From Haplosporangium gracile (lineage: Eukaryota; Mortierellomycota; Mortierellomycetes; Mortierellales; Mortierellaceae): a stretch of DNA of 40,813 nt. Location of the stretch: positions 1 to 40,813 of the forward strand of contig JAAAUF010000309.1 in the NCBI GenBank assembly GCA_015499985.1. Direction: 5' to 3'. A model generated the notes under the pieces. The model worked only from the letters and a program-made list of their open reading frames with translations, did not search any database and was not told where the DNA came from. Positions 1-12,840 of the stretch are shown one piece after another. Each line of letters begins with the position of its first letter. Positions within the stretch are counted from its first letter, which is position 1. Position numbers and translations under genes: made by a program.

Positions 1-1624
1 TTTATTTAGAGTGCGCTTGACCAAGGAAAGTCCATCATTTTTTTTTTGGCCATGGTGAACCAGAATCAGACGAAGGCTCAACGCATCCTGGCGATAAGAT
101 ATTTCCTGCATGAGATGTGACAGCCTGTGCTTTCGACAACGTATATGATGTTGGGGAACCAGAAGAGTGTTTAGCCGAGTCGAGAGACATATTTGGAATG
201 AATGCGAAGCGAAATCGAATTGGTGCCTCTTGACCTGGCTGAGAACTTTGCTCAGGCGAGCAGAAAGGATTTGAGGAGTCTTGTACCGGATTGAACTCCA
301 TGAAGATCCAGGAGGTACTCGATCTTTGCAGAAAAGAGCGAGCTTCACTCAACGAAAGAAGAGTATTGGCGATTTTTCCGCCTTGCACAAGGACAGCAAA
401 CAACACACGGCTCAGACCTTGCTTTTGTCCTGGGACACGATCAGTCCTTTTTGCATTCAAACGCTCGCAGTGAATCACATCTTGCTAAAAGTCATTCACT
501 TTTGTGGTGGATTTCGTAACCTCTCAAAGGCTGCAACGCCAACGCCAAGCCCAAGCTCAAGTTGGCCAACTCGAGCTTTTTTTGGTGGCGTAAAGTTTAA
601 GTCGCGATCTCGATAGATCGCATCAACCCGTACTCGTGCCTCGTGCTGTCATGTTAAGAGCAAGCTGATCCTCCTCGACTCTCACTTGTGATGACTCTGC
701 TACTACTCGGATTCAGCTCTGTCGACCCATTTGGTCTACATAAGTCAGGTAGTTGGTGGTTGTGGAGTGGAGAGGGGATGGGGCACGACGTTAGTGACAC
801 GGGCTGCCTGTCTTTTCCTAAGGACAGGGTACTTTGAGGTGTCGAGGTTATCTACAGCTGATGCTGTTTCGTCGTCATTTGCGGACACCTTCCAGTAGCT
901 TTGTATGATGCTCACCTTCTCCGGGAAGATCATAGCTACCATGTCATATACCAAGGCATGTTACCACTCCGGGTTCATTAGTCTTGGTTCACTGAACCTG
1001 AGACAGTCCGGTGGTGATCATATACCAAGGCCACATTGATGGAGCCGGCTGGATTCTCTGGCCAATTGCTGCATGGCCGCACTCAACGACCTTCCTCTGC
1101 GCGTTCACCCTTTTCTTTTCAAACAAGCTTGCATGGATTCTCACTCTCTCTCTTCTCCTATCCTCCTCTCACTTTTTACTGCTTCACACGCATCGATCAC
1201 ACTTCGGTGAGACAACTGTAACGACAACGGGTACTAGTCAGGTTTTCTTTCCTTTGCCATCAACACGAACTTTTCTGAGCAAGACGAGTATTTCGGTGAT
1301 TACGGAAACAAGGATTTTGGATCGTCCATGACCGTCGCAGGGAAGACTTGCCTCTTAAAGGTGGATATGATACGCAATTAACGAATAAAAAAAAAGACTG
1401 CGTTTGACTGATGTGTGTGTGTGAGAAAACATACCGAGTTTGAGGCATTCATTGTGAGGTGGTTGGTCCCTTTAAATTTTTTTATTCCTTGTCAGACTCC
1501 CGCCAAATGTGATTTTTGTGTTTATTTTGAAAGCCAACTCTCCCTTTTGACTCTTGACATCACTCCTAACAAACAAGACACACACACATACACTTTTCTT
1601 CCACGACCTATTTATGTTCCTCAC
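1..1624. other. Left-end stretch without a recognised gene
   Basis: I recognise no gene here. Positions 35-478 on the minus strand hold an open frame (147 codons) that is Ser/Pro-rich and resembles no family I know; it could be the last exon of an unknown gene or chance. A 13-base word (catataccaaggc) occurs near 944-956 and again near 1018-1030. The final 450 bases are pyrimidine-rich and probably form the promoter and 5' leader of the haspin gene that follows. Confidence 0.4.
35..478 (-). CDS. Unrecognised open frame, possible exon fragment
   Basis: A minus-strand frame of 147 codons ending in a Pro-Lys-Lys-Lys tail that comes from a poly-A/T run. The middle contains a moderately hydrophobic, non-repetitive stretch (GGKIANTLLSLSEA) and then a Ser/Pro-rich region. 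I see no domain, signal peptide or membrane segment. The left border lies 35 bases from the window edge, so a gene continuing out of the window cannot be tested. It may be noncoding. Confidence 0.15.
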   Translation of the reverse strand: MIHCERLNAKRTDRVPGQKQGLSRVLFAVLVQGGKIANTLLSLSEARSFLQRSSTSWIFMEFNPVQDSSNPFCSPEQSSQPGQEAPIRFRFAFIPNMSLDSAKHSSGSPTSYTLSKAQAVTSHAGNILSPGCVEPSSDSGSPWPKKK

Positions 1625-4600
1625 ATGGACATGCTCGGACCGGCCTCCCTGCGATCCCAGCACCCAGCAAAGTCATCGCTGAAAACATACGGCGGTCGGC
1701 GGCGTCGTCAACAACACAACACAGGAACGAATGAACGAGATGATGGCACTGGCAGGGGAGCACATGGAGATGAGCGAGAGGGAGCAGGAGTAAGGGATCA
1801 CCGTCCACCTGCACGACAATTTGACTGGGACAGGCTCGACAGAGACAGGAAGGCTCGGTTGGAACGACAGGCTATGGAGCAGGAGCGTCTTGCCCAAGCA
1901 GAGGACGAAACTGCGTTTCTCAAACAGGACGTCGACCTTGAAGCGTTGCTGTACTCGGACCACGAGGACCAGTATGAAGAGAATGTCCAAGAACCGCGCA
2001 GAGAGACTCCGCTGCGAGACTCGAGGAGTGCCAGAGATGCTTTACCGCGCGGAGAGTTTGTGCCATCGACTCAGGGATCTGACGGCGACGACAATGGAGG
2101 CCATTACTCGCAGACAAAACGTTTGTCAAGACCAAGGACGTCTATTGCTACCCCACAACAGCATCCTCCGGTCCGAACTCGAGGGCATCGAGCTGTCGTT
2201 ACTCCATCCACTTATACAGCTGACGCGGATATGGAATTCGAGATGCCAAGAAGGGCGAGCACAACGACTCCTGCAGCTGCGACAGCCTCAAGCCTCTCTG
2301 GACGAAACTCAATCGACAGGAAGTCTGTAGGACGAGTTTCATTCTCCTTCGACGTTGCCGAGCCCAGGATCCCCGAAGCACTCAGTGCCAGTCACCAACG
2401 CAAGGTCACGATCCAGGAGAAGCCATTCTTTGAGCTGGACTTCCAGGAGGTGGACGAGGATGAGGAGGAGGATGACCCTCAGGATGAGGTATTCTTTAGG
2501 ACACCATCATTTGATATTTTAAAGAAGATGAGAGAGCTGCCCATACCTACGATCCCAGAGCCACGCGCGAATCCTTTCGGCTTCAAACCCTTGTCGTCAA
2601 CCTCAGGACCAACATCGTCATCGCCACCATCGTCAGGAGAACAGGATGGAGGAGTGCTGCGAGAGCTCGAGGTTTCTACACCATCACCAGAACCAACGCC
2701 GCCCAGAATCGACATCTTTAACAATCCGCTTATGAGTCCAGACTCCCCGACGGTAAAGAGAGCGATGGAGATTCTACGCAAGCGGGAGCAACAATTGAAG
2801 GAAATTCAAGCTAGCAGCAAGGCCACAACGTCGAGCGTTAGCATGGATTTGGACAAGGCGAATGAAACTGGGGCTAGTCAAAGCGATAGTGGCGACATCT
2901 TCACAGGCTCTGAACAGGGCGTCATTCAGCAGGAGCGGAAGCGTTCTTTAATTTCGCGGGAAACGACACCAGAGCGGATAATAACAAAAGAAACGTCTCG
3001 TGGTGTTGTTGACGAGAGCTTGGGCAATCAGGACGAGTCAGAGGAGTTGGCTTTGGGGAAACGGATATCGAGTATCGAGATCACACCACGGCGCTTGCTG
3101 GCCAAGCAGAGGAAAACTGCTTCGTACGACTCGGACTCCCCTACAAGGCCTTTTGGAGCACGTGGACATTTTTCACCAAGGACGACATTCGACAATGTGA
3201 TGGATGAACCGCCAGTACGACATCTCAACTTGTTTCTGGATCGTGATATACCCAAGGACGAGGACAATAGTGATCCCGACCTTCTTTTCACCCGATCCAG
3301 TATCAACAGAAGATTGCCTTTGCCTAAGCATACTGCAACGACTGTACCTAACAAGCGTGCCCCTGGAGTTGACCCCAGCCGTCTGTTGTGGCCGCCCAAG
3401 GATGACGATCAGGAGAACAAGCCGGAACAACATGGACGAGAGATTGACGCGTCTCCATTCAAGACGAACTCTACTAAAGACGCACAGCGTACACAACGGA
3501 GGGCTACATTGTCTCGGACGCATTGGCTGAAATCTCCTAGTCCTCAGCCAGTTCCACTGAGCAGCGTCGCATCGAACCAGGGCGATGTACCATTTGTATC
3601 CATTCAGAAGCCATTGCCACAACTACAACAACAACAACAACAGCAGCAGCAGCAGCAGCAACCGCAACAACCTCCAGAAATGCCAGTGAAACAACCACAA
3701 CAACCTCCGCAGACATCGGTACAACCACCACAACAGCACCGACCCATACGATCGCTACGACGACCTCAAGCGGTTCTTGTCAGCAGCACCAAGAAGACTG
3801 CCTTCAAGCCTACTCTCGTGGATCTCCTCTCCATCTGTGATCAGCAGTTCTTTGACCAATTCGAGGATTCAAAATCTACGGGAGTTGCTGATCAAGATGG
3901 ATTCGGTACAGGCGGTGATGGCTCGAGGAAGTCGAAGGCTATTGTAGATTTTGATACGGTTCTTCCAAAGTGTATGACACCGTCTTTGACGAAGATTGGC
4001 GAGGCTTCTTACTCTGAGGTTTACACCGTCGATCTGCCTATTCGGCAACATGAACAAAAGATTAAGAATTTTGCTCAACAATCGCCTGACGGGACGCCGA
4101 ATCTCTTCCAATCTCCTCGACTTAACACATATGTGAAGGAATCTGCCGACGATGATCTCAACCAACAGGACAGCTCAAGCTCCCATGACATCAATGGAGG
4201 GCGGTCGACAAAGCTAGTGATGAAGGTCCTGCCGTTTAATGCTGAGGACTTTAACGCACTTCCTTCTGGATTGTCAAGTCCGATGAAGGGCACGCGGAGG
4301 AACAAGAGCAAGGCTGCGGTGACTGCTGCGAGCGAGCTGTTAGCGCTCGAAGATATCTACCGCGAGGCTACGGTATCCACCCAGATCATGCATGGCTGGA
4401 AAGGCTTTATCGGCAGCTTCGGGTAAGTTTGCCGTCGACGCGTTGTTTGATCTTCGTGATAATATTTTATAACGTAAATGTACTTCTCATTTGCTAATTA
4501 AGTGCCGCTTTCTCGCTTTTTTTTTCTGTTTTGTAGGGCTTTGGTGGTGAAGGGCAAATATCCCAAGGCGTTTCTTTCTGCGTGGGATCGGTTCCGCAGA

Positions 4601-5811
4601 GAGAATGGAACAGAGAGCGATAGACCAGGTACTAGATGGCGACTCTTCTACCTCTTCTCATCATAGTAGAAATTTCTTGCGCAGGAAACTAAGAACTCTA
4701 TCTTTTTTATACTTGTTTGAACGATAGATCATTATACCAGCGGTCAGTTGTACTGTATTATCCTCTTACCCTATGGAGGAATTGATCTGGAGCACTGTTC
4801 GTTGACAAACTGGCGGCAAGCATGGGCGGTCTTGACACAGGTGGCGGCATCACTCGAGTCAAAGGAACAGGCACCGTTTTGGTTTGAGCATAGAGATCTC
4901 CATTGGGGCAACATTCTTGTCAAGGGTACCAGGCAGAAACAGATTGCGTTTTCTAGACGAGACCTTCAGCAGCAAGCACCATCTTCTTTGTCGCTACTGC
5001 CATCGCGTCACCGCTCAGACGATCCTCATCTATTCAGGAATATCCCGACATTTGGGATTGTTGTCCAGATGATTGATTTTACGCTCGCTCGCGTTCAAGG
5101 AGGTATGCTTGACCTTTGTCGCTTTGACTTGGATGTACAACATTGATGACCCGTGGTCGTCTTTGTAGGGAACAAGAGTTCCAATTATTTACTTTTGCTT
5201 TCTCGACTTTGTTCTTTAACTGCGCTAGACAAAGGCAACTTGATCTACATGGATTTGGAAAAGGACGAGGATCTGTTCAAGGGCCAAGGTGATTACCAGT
5301 TTGACATCTACCGCAAGATGCGCCGTCAGATTGGCAAGGACTGGACCGTCTCTTGTCCCAAAACCAATCTTTTTGTAAGTATCTTACTTTTTTTCGGTTC
5401 TTTTTTTGCAAAAGAAAAAAACTATCGTTCTAAACATTCTTCTCACAACATTCTTTTATATTGCTCATTTTTTTTTTTTTTTTTTTTTACTAGTGGTTGC
5501 ATTATGTTGCGGACAAGTTATTGAACGAAAAGGATCTCGAAGAACCAAAACCAAATCCCTACGCCCACCCTCCCAAGACTGCTTCCAATCTGTATACCAA
5601 CAAGCGTGCGTCCATGTCAATGTCAATAACTTCGGCCGTCGCGCCTGTACCAGACCTGAGAACCCAAGGAGAACAGCTCGAAGAATGGTGCTATGAACGT
5701 GTCCTGGCCATCTCGGAAATGAACCTTGATGGGCTAGACCCTTCAGGCCAGACGCCCTCTGGGATGGTGCTAGACCAACTTCTCTTTGAAGCGCCTCCCT
5801 GGCTTATATAG
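1625..5811 (+). CDS. Haspin-type serine/threonine kinase (histone H3 Thr3 kinase)
   Basis: Haspin phosphorylates histone H3 on Thr3 in mitosis and recruits the chromosomal passenger complex to centromeres. Five exons fit frame and GT-AG signals: 1625-4422, 4537-4628, 4728-5102, 5229-5374 and 5494-5811, giving about 1242 residues. Residues 1-780 are low-complexity and basic or acidic, with a KTYGGRRRR stretch near the start and poly-Gln near 667. The atypical kinase domain follows: Gly-rich loop KIGEASYSEVY (from about 790), ATP-binding Lys in VMKVLPF (about 867), catalytic HRDLHWGN (1018-1025), and IDFT (1079-1082) where ordinary kinases have DFG, as is usual for haspins (DYT/DFT). An insertion of about 40 residues separates HRD from DFT. 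The frame is open upstream to 1415; I chose 1625 because the sequence from there looks protein-like. The gene is convergent with RBX1. Confidence 0.93.
3626..3661 (+). repeat. CAA/CAG trinucleotide run encoding poly-Gln
   Basis: Twelve consecutive Gln codons (CAA then CAG) in exon 1 of the haspin gene, followed by a Pro/Gln-rich stretch. It lies in the disordered N-terminal part, outside the kinase domain, so its length probably varies among strains. Confidence 0.9.
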
Positions 5812-6119
5812 ACGATCAAGATGATCACCATAAATGACCTTTTTTCCCGTCAAAACAAAACAGCAGTGAGCAAGTGTTGATTGTTTGGTGCATTTATTTT
5901 TTGCAAGGGGAGGGTGTGATTATTTTTTTTGTCTTTTTTGAATGCTGTTTTTTATGGGCCTAAGAAGGGTTGGACTGAGAGATTCTCCTGTACTGATGCT
6001 CTTCGTCACCGGGTAATTCCAACTGCTGCCATCGTCAGATTTTCAAGTTCCTTGGTTTCGTTTTTCTTCCGAGAAAAGGGAACCGAGAGTTTTTGAATGT
6101 TGTTGATGGTATGCTGGAT
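5812..6119. other. Convergent 3' intergenic region
   Basis: This 308-bp stretch lies between the stop codons of haspin (+) and RBX1 (-). It is T-rich and presumably holds both 3' untranslated regions and their poly(A) sites. I see no coding potential. Confidence 0.6.
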
Positions 6120-7550
<1,431 letters not shown>

Positions 7551-8116
7551 TGTTGTTGTTTTGTGCTGTGTTTGTTGGTGGTTGGTTGTTGTTGAGTCGA
7601 GTTGAGTCGGATTGGGCTGAAGAGCAGAAAGAGGAGGCGCGGTAACAGGGGAAAGAGAAAGAAGTGGATGGCAAAGAAGAAAGACAGGCCCAATGAAGGG
7701 ACTCGAAGGGTCGAAATAAGAGAGGGGCGACGCGTTGGACTTCGTTTCTGTGACATTTCTGTGTACGTGAAAATTGATGGACGTAGAAATATCATTTTTG
7801 CCTTTGCCACCAATTTGTGGCGATCATGACATTGCATCCGCTTCACAAAGAAAAGTACCTGTCGAGCAAAAAAGTGGGTTGAACAAGGGACTCAAAAGGG
7901 TTCCATAGCTTTATGATAAACAGCGCTTGAGGGAGTGTAAGAAAAGAAACCAAAACTGGTCAGTGTGTATGTGGGTGTGTGAGGGGGTGTGGATGTAAGT
8001 GTGTGTGTGTGTGTGTGTGTGTGCTGGCAAAGGCCGCGGTACTGGACCATCATCTTGGGTCGAACAATCTCGTCAGACACCGTCTTCTCCGCCTGGAGTA
8101 GTCCTGCTTTCCCGGG
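7551..8116. other. Intergenic region with GT microsatellite
   Basis: The stretch lies between the RBX1 start and the TBC gene stop, both minus strand. It holds the RBX1 promoter: the first 150 bases upstream of the ATG are rich in CAACA-type words on the coding strand. A (GT)n run occupies 7999-8023. I see no gene. Confidence 0.6.
7999..8023. repeat. (GT)n microsatellite
   Basis: About 12 uninterrupted GT units, preceded by imperfect GT-rich sequence from about 7968. It sits in the 3' flank of the TBC-domain gene. Confidence 0.9.
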
Positions 8117-11100
8117 TTAAAGACTATCGTCCGAAATCTGCCTCTCCAGGATCTCATGTCGTATATTAAATGCTTCGTTGACAATCTAATAACACAACGC
8201 AGTAGAGACATAAAGCAGAGTTAATATCCAGGTCATCTATCCCGGTTGCAGAAGATCAATTGATAAACACGGTGGCCCAAAGAAGAAGAAAAAGTGGAGT
8301 TCGATTCGTACCTGATCCATATCCAGGGGAGGTAACCGCATCAACATGGTCCTGATCTCAGACTGCTCCAGCTCCTCTAAGTTCTCCTTGAGGTGTCTCA
8401 GGACCGCAAGGCAAAAGAATGGATGCAACTCGATCCACTCGGGAACTGCAAAGTACGTATCCCACAACCGCATCGTGTTCTCTAATGAGAGTTCCCTTGA
8501 CAGAACAAACTGGAGAGCTGATGCAGCCCACTCCTTGATGTCGACCTCCTCCTCCTCAAAGTAACTATACAAATCCGGGATGCACGTCCTGAAAAGCGTC
8601 ATGAAGCTGGCAACCGACTCGTTGATGCTTCGACTGCTGAAATGGTCATCTATTATGATATGCGGACCAAATGCAAAAAAGACAAAGTAAATACCACTGC
8701 CGTTTAAAGACCCGATTATGTCGCAGGACCACACTGCATAGCCAATTACACATATATACAAGGGAGGAGGTGCGAAAATACATAAAAAGGACGCCACATA
8801 CCAAGGATATTAATCATCTTCTCAAAACAAAGGAAGGCATCACACTCCCTCTTGACCGAATAGATAAAGGGTGCGCAGAGGTTGACCATGGCAGGGTAAT
8901 ATTCGACCCTGTGGTTGTGATTGCAGTAGGCGCTGATGACATCCTCAAAAAGGCGAGACATGTTACGACTGGACTCGATGTTGGTCTTGCGAAGATACCG
9001 CGAGATCTCGCCACGGACACGCTTGGTCACCTCATTGGGGTCCTTGTCAATCAGCTCATACTCCTGCAGCTTTTGCTTCTGGGTCGAGATCTCCTTGGAC
9101 CGGTCAGCCTCTTGGATGCCAAGCAAGTACAACCAAACCTCCTATTTGAGACAAAGGAAGAAAATAATAGAAAAAAAAAAGAACGAATAGAAAAGGGACA
9201 TGGTCACGTTAGCACTGATAATATATCGAGTGAGCATTCTGCATGCGGCCCAGGGTAATTGTTCGTCCCATTCGTCTCCCTCACCCCACACGATAACCCT
9301 TTGTGAACGATCGCGCTCTCTCACACTCACAACAACCATACACAAACACAGACACACACCCACGACACCACGCCGTCTGCCTGCAGCAGCCCAAGAACCT
9401 TATAGAGTCAGGCCAATCACACACCAAAACAAAGAAAAAGAAATATAATCTAAAAAAAAGGTGGAGATGGAATACTAGACAACCAACAACAGCATAATCA
9501 AAGGCATAAGAAAGAAAGGCGAGAACTGAGCATCTAAGAGCGCAGCGAAAGTAATGTTTAAAAAAGGGAATGAGCACACCTGTCGGTGCTTGAGGAGAGC
9601 GAAAAAGAGAATGAGAAAACTATCTTCAAGTAAACTCTGGTCAAGCGGGGGTAGAGATTGAAGCCGGCTGGCTGAAAAATACCCGTACAAAAGTGCCATC
9701 TGTAGCAGGAGGGAGGACAGACGACAGAGAGGGAGGGAGGGAAAGGTCAAGTGGAGGGGGAGTTTACAAAAAAAAAACCAGGGTTCCCGCATCGACAACA
9801 AAAACCCAATAAGGATCGAGGATTTACGCACACGGTGGCCACGATCGTTAGCTTTGCCCTTGTGTCCCTTTGCCAACATGCACCTCACGGCCGATTAAGA
9901 TTCAAGGGAGGAGATATCTCTCTGTCTGCGATCCAAACGATGGAATGGACAAGACCAAGCAGACTGTGGAAAAAAAAACACTAGAAGGCAAAAAGGTGTA
10001 TTCAATACGCCTTTTTTTGTGATAAGGATTGCTTGCTCGCCCTTGCCTGCCGACTCAATTGGGAGGATACGCAAGCCCAACAAAGAACTGGGGGAAATGA
10101 GAAAAAGGTGGTTCGGCAAGCAGAGGAGGGGAGGACTAGAGGTCCACACACTCACACAAAATACACTCAACACCCGCACATTTTCAGGAGGAAAAAGAAA
10201 ATCAAAAGACGAGACAAAACAAACAACAATAACTACAGGAACAAGGGACAAGGGACAAGGGATAGAAATTCGCTTCGTGTAGTGGTCTCGTCCGCTCCAG
10301 GAGCAATTGTGAGAAGGACAGGAAAAAAGAAGAAAAAAGGGCCAAACGCAAACAACACACCAAAAACTGAAGACCAACCAAACTGCTGGAAGATCAATTG
10401 ACACCACTTTTGCATACACACGACATACGATAGTGATAGCGAGAAGGTACCTCCAACAAAATACTGAGACACCCCTTTGTTCTTCATCTTCTTTGCCATG
10501 GTCATCTACCTTTCAACTGTTCCGTCGAAAGGATGAAAAAACATAACGCCGAAGAACAACAACGCACAAACAATAGGAGCGTTTGTATGTTTTGTCAACC
10601 ATTTATTCTTGACGAATCCTGCGCCCGCTCACTTGCTTTGGCCATCGCCTTGTCTTTCGTTGTTTTCCTTGCTCACTTTTACCCCTCTTCTCATCTTGCT
10701 GCAAATGATACAAAAATAACCCGTTCAGAATGGGCCGCGACCATCTTTTTTTTTTTTTTTTACTTCGGGGCAAGGGAAGGTGGAATGTGGGGATAAAGAG
10801 CACGCGAGCAAAAACTAAACAAAAGGCGAGAGCGATAGAGATAGATGCGTATGTGTATGCCGATGTTAAGAGGGTTAAAGAGCGTCCATTCCCCCTGCCT
10901 GATGCCCTGCCTTTACCTTGCCCTGTGCCTGATGTCTTCCTTTCCTTCTATTTTGTCTCCTCCCTCCCCTTTGCTCTCTTACTCTTGGGTGTGCGTGACA
11001 CGAATGACAACTGACCGATCCGTGTGTGTCGATAATACAAAGCCAAAGGAGAAACGCGCATTATTTCTTTTTTTGTTTGAATAAAAAAAAAACACACCCC

Positions 11101-11574
11101 GCAACTATTTACAAAGGCCTGCCTTATGGCTACACAAAGAAACAACACAGAAGGAAACCCGACGGAAACTTGATTGACTACGAAAAATAAAAAAAAATAC
11201 CATATTGTTTTTCTTACCCCTCGGACCTCTCTCGAGATACCATGGCGGGCATAGTCCCGCAACTTATTGACCTCGATCCAGACCTCGGCATTAAGAACAT
11301 CCTCATACTCCTCCACGGTGATAGACATGTTGTCCAAATGCGCCTGACGATACTGTTGCAGCGTCCGCTTATTGTACTTCGTCGGCGGTGAGGACGAGGT
11401 CGAGGTGTTGGACGAGGACGAGTCGCTCTGGTGTCTAAAGTGAGTGTTGTTGATATTGCTGGGATTGGTGTTGATGTTGTTGCTGTGGATGATGTGGTGG
11501 TGCTGATAGCTGTAGGGCGAGGTGAGGTGACGGGGTTGCTGCTGTTGCTGCTGAGGGATGGAGGAGAGAAGCAT
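8117..11574 (-). CDS. TBC-domain protein, Rab-GAP-like
   Basis: TBC proteins speed GTP hydrolysis by Rab GTPases in membrane traffic. Four exons fit: 11218-11574, 8802-9141, 8312-8649 and 8117-8185, giving 367 residues. The N-terminus (1-80) is Gln/Asn/Ser/Pro-rich. The TBC domain starts at about residue 95 with LRDYARHGISREVRG-EVWLYLLG, the exon 1/2 junction falling inside this motif and supporting direct splicing across 2076 nt. The arginine-finger motif reads VRGEISR (161-167; R167 present). The glutamine-finger motif, usually YxQGM, reads YYPAM with Pro202 in place of Gln. Downstream are DAFLCFEKM and LWDTYFAVPEW, typical TBC helices. I cannot assign a subfamily. Start chosen as the first ATG of the open frame. 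Confidence 0.88.
9580..9699 (-). other. Candidate cassette exon inside the long TBC intron
   Basis: Within the 2076-nt first intron, a 120-nt open segment (40 codons) on the coding strand is bounded by a good acceptor (CTGCTACAG) and a donor (CAG/GTGTGC). It begins and ends in phase 0, the same phase as the flanking exons. It begins with ATG and would encode Leu-rich sequence (MALLYGYFSASRLQ...). It could be an alternative first coding exon, a cassette exon interrupting the TBC domain, or chance. Two further short open pieces lie nearby (around 10439-10505 and 9835-9890) without a consistent joint. Confidence 0.25.
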
Positions 11575-12840
11575 GGCTTGAATCTGGGACGAATGTTTTT
11601 TTTGTTGTTGTTGAATGTGGATCTCTTTCGTTTAGTGGAAAGTTCAAGTATCAGGGCAAGGGGTGAAAAAATAAAAGGTAAAAAAAATAATTTCAAGCGC
11701 AAGAAGGAAGAGAAAGGCTTTAGGCTAACTATTGAATAGAAATGAGCATGGTAATGAGGAAACGCTGAAGAGGGATGAAGAAGTGTGCATGAGGAGATAG
11801 GGAAAAGAATAGAAAAAGAAGAAAAAGGGAAGGTTGGGAGGAAGAGAAAAGAACAAGGTGTGAAAGTAGATAGAAGAAAAAAAAGGACTCTGAAAGGAAG
11901 AATAGAAAAAAAAAAAAAAAAAAAGCGGATGGCAGACGACTAAGCAGCGAACCAGTCGCACAAGGAGAACATATTTGATCAGACGAGACTAGTGCGAAGC
12001 TGATATGAATGCACGACTCGTCTCACACTATCGCACAGGCAGCGCATTCAACTCAAAAAAAAAAAAAAAATGGCATTTCCATTCTCCGAAGAACAAAAAT
12101 AATAGCAAGGAGAAGAGGGCCGCAGTGGCACATCTGCATTCACTTAGACACACACGACCCTCGTTTCTCCTGCCTGTGGTTGTTCTTCAATTCATCGCTG
12201 CTTGGACCCCTCTTCATCTTCCCCCTGCTCCTTCCTCTCGCTTGTCTGTCTACACAAGATAGCCCTCGCACTAACACATGTAACCATCTCACTTACTCCC
12301 CCATTCAATTCGTCCTCTTCTCTTCCTTTCCCTCCCTCCCTTGTTGAAAGATCCTTAGCCAGTGCGTCTTTGAAGGTCGTCGTCTTCAAGTCAAGTCAGA
12401 AAAAAAGAGTCAGACTGGATGGATGAATGTGGGAAGCTGAGGTCGATTGGTCCGATAGGGAACCAGGCAGCGGAGCAGAGAAAAAAAAAAGATCCAACAA
12501 AATAAACATCTTTTTCCCTTCTCATTTCCTTGTCAGCTCTATCGCATCAACTCGCCTCACACGCTCGACTTGGTTTCTCCAGACTGGGCGGAAAGGCACG
12601 TTGGAGCGATATGTTGCTCACTTGAACATAAACAGCAACAACAACAAACAGAGACATGCTCCACCATCAATCCCTCTTCTCCTATACCCCCCTTTTCTCG
12701 TTTTTCTTCCATCTCTTTTCTTTGTTACCGTCTGTCACTTGCCAAGATTGTACATGGGTTGGGAAACCAATTGATCCTCCCCAGTTACACAGCAAAGACT
12801 GGGAAGATAATATTACCATATTAGAACAAATACCAGCGGT
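11575..12840. other. Intergenic region with strong purine/pyrimidine strand bias
   Basis: This 1.27-kb stretch lies between the TBC gene start and the ASA1 stop, both minus strand. From about 11700 to 11925 the plus strand is almost all purine, so the TBC-gene leader is CT-rich, a common feature of fungal promoters. Poly-A runs occur near 11906-11922 and 12055-12069. Several open frames exist on both strands, but all are low-complexity and I trust none. Confidence 0.5.

Noticed and set aside
1415..1624. 70-codon N-terminal extension of haspin
   Set aside because: The frame is open, but the sequence looks like leader DNA with low-complexity CA and T runs; the ATG at 1625 gives a more plausible start. 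A transcript start site would decide.
7937..8080. Frames over the GT microsatellite encoding Thr-His repeats
   Set aside because: Simple translation of the repeat; no coding evidence.
9835..10505. Nested gene in the TBC intron (MAKKMKNKG... and LAKGHKGKAND... pieces)
   Set aside because: The pieces could not be joined in a consistent reading phase and match no family.
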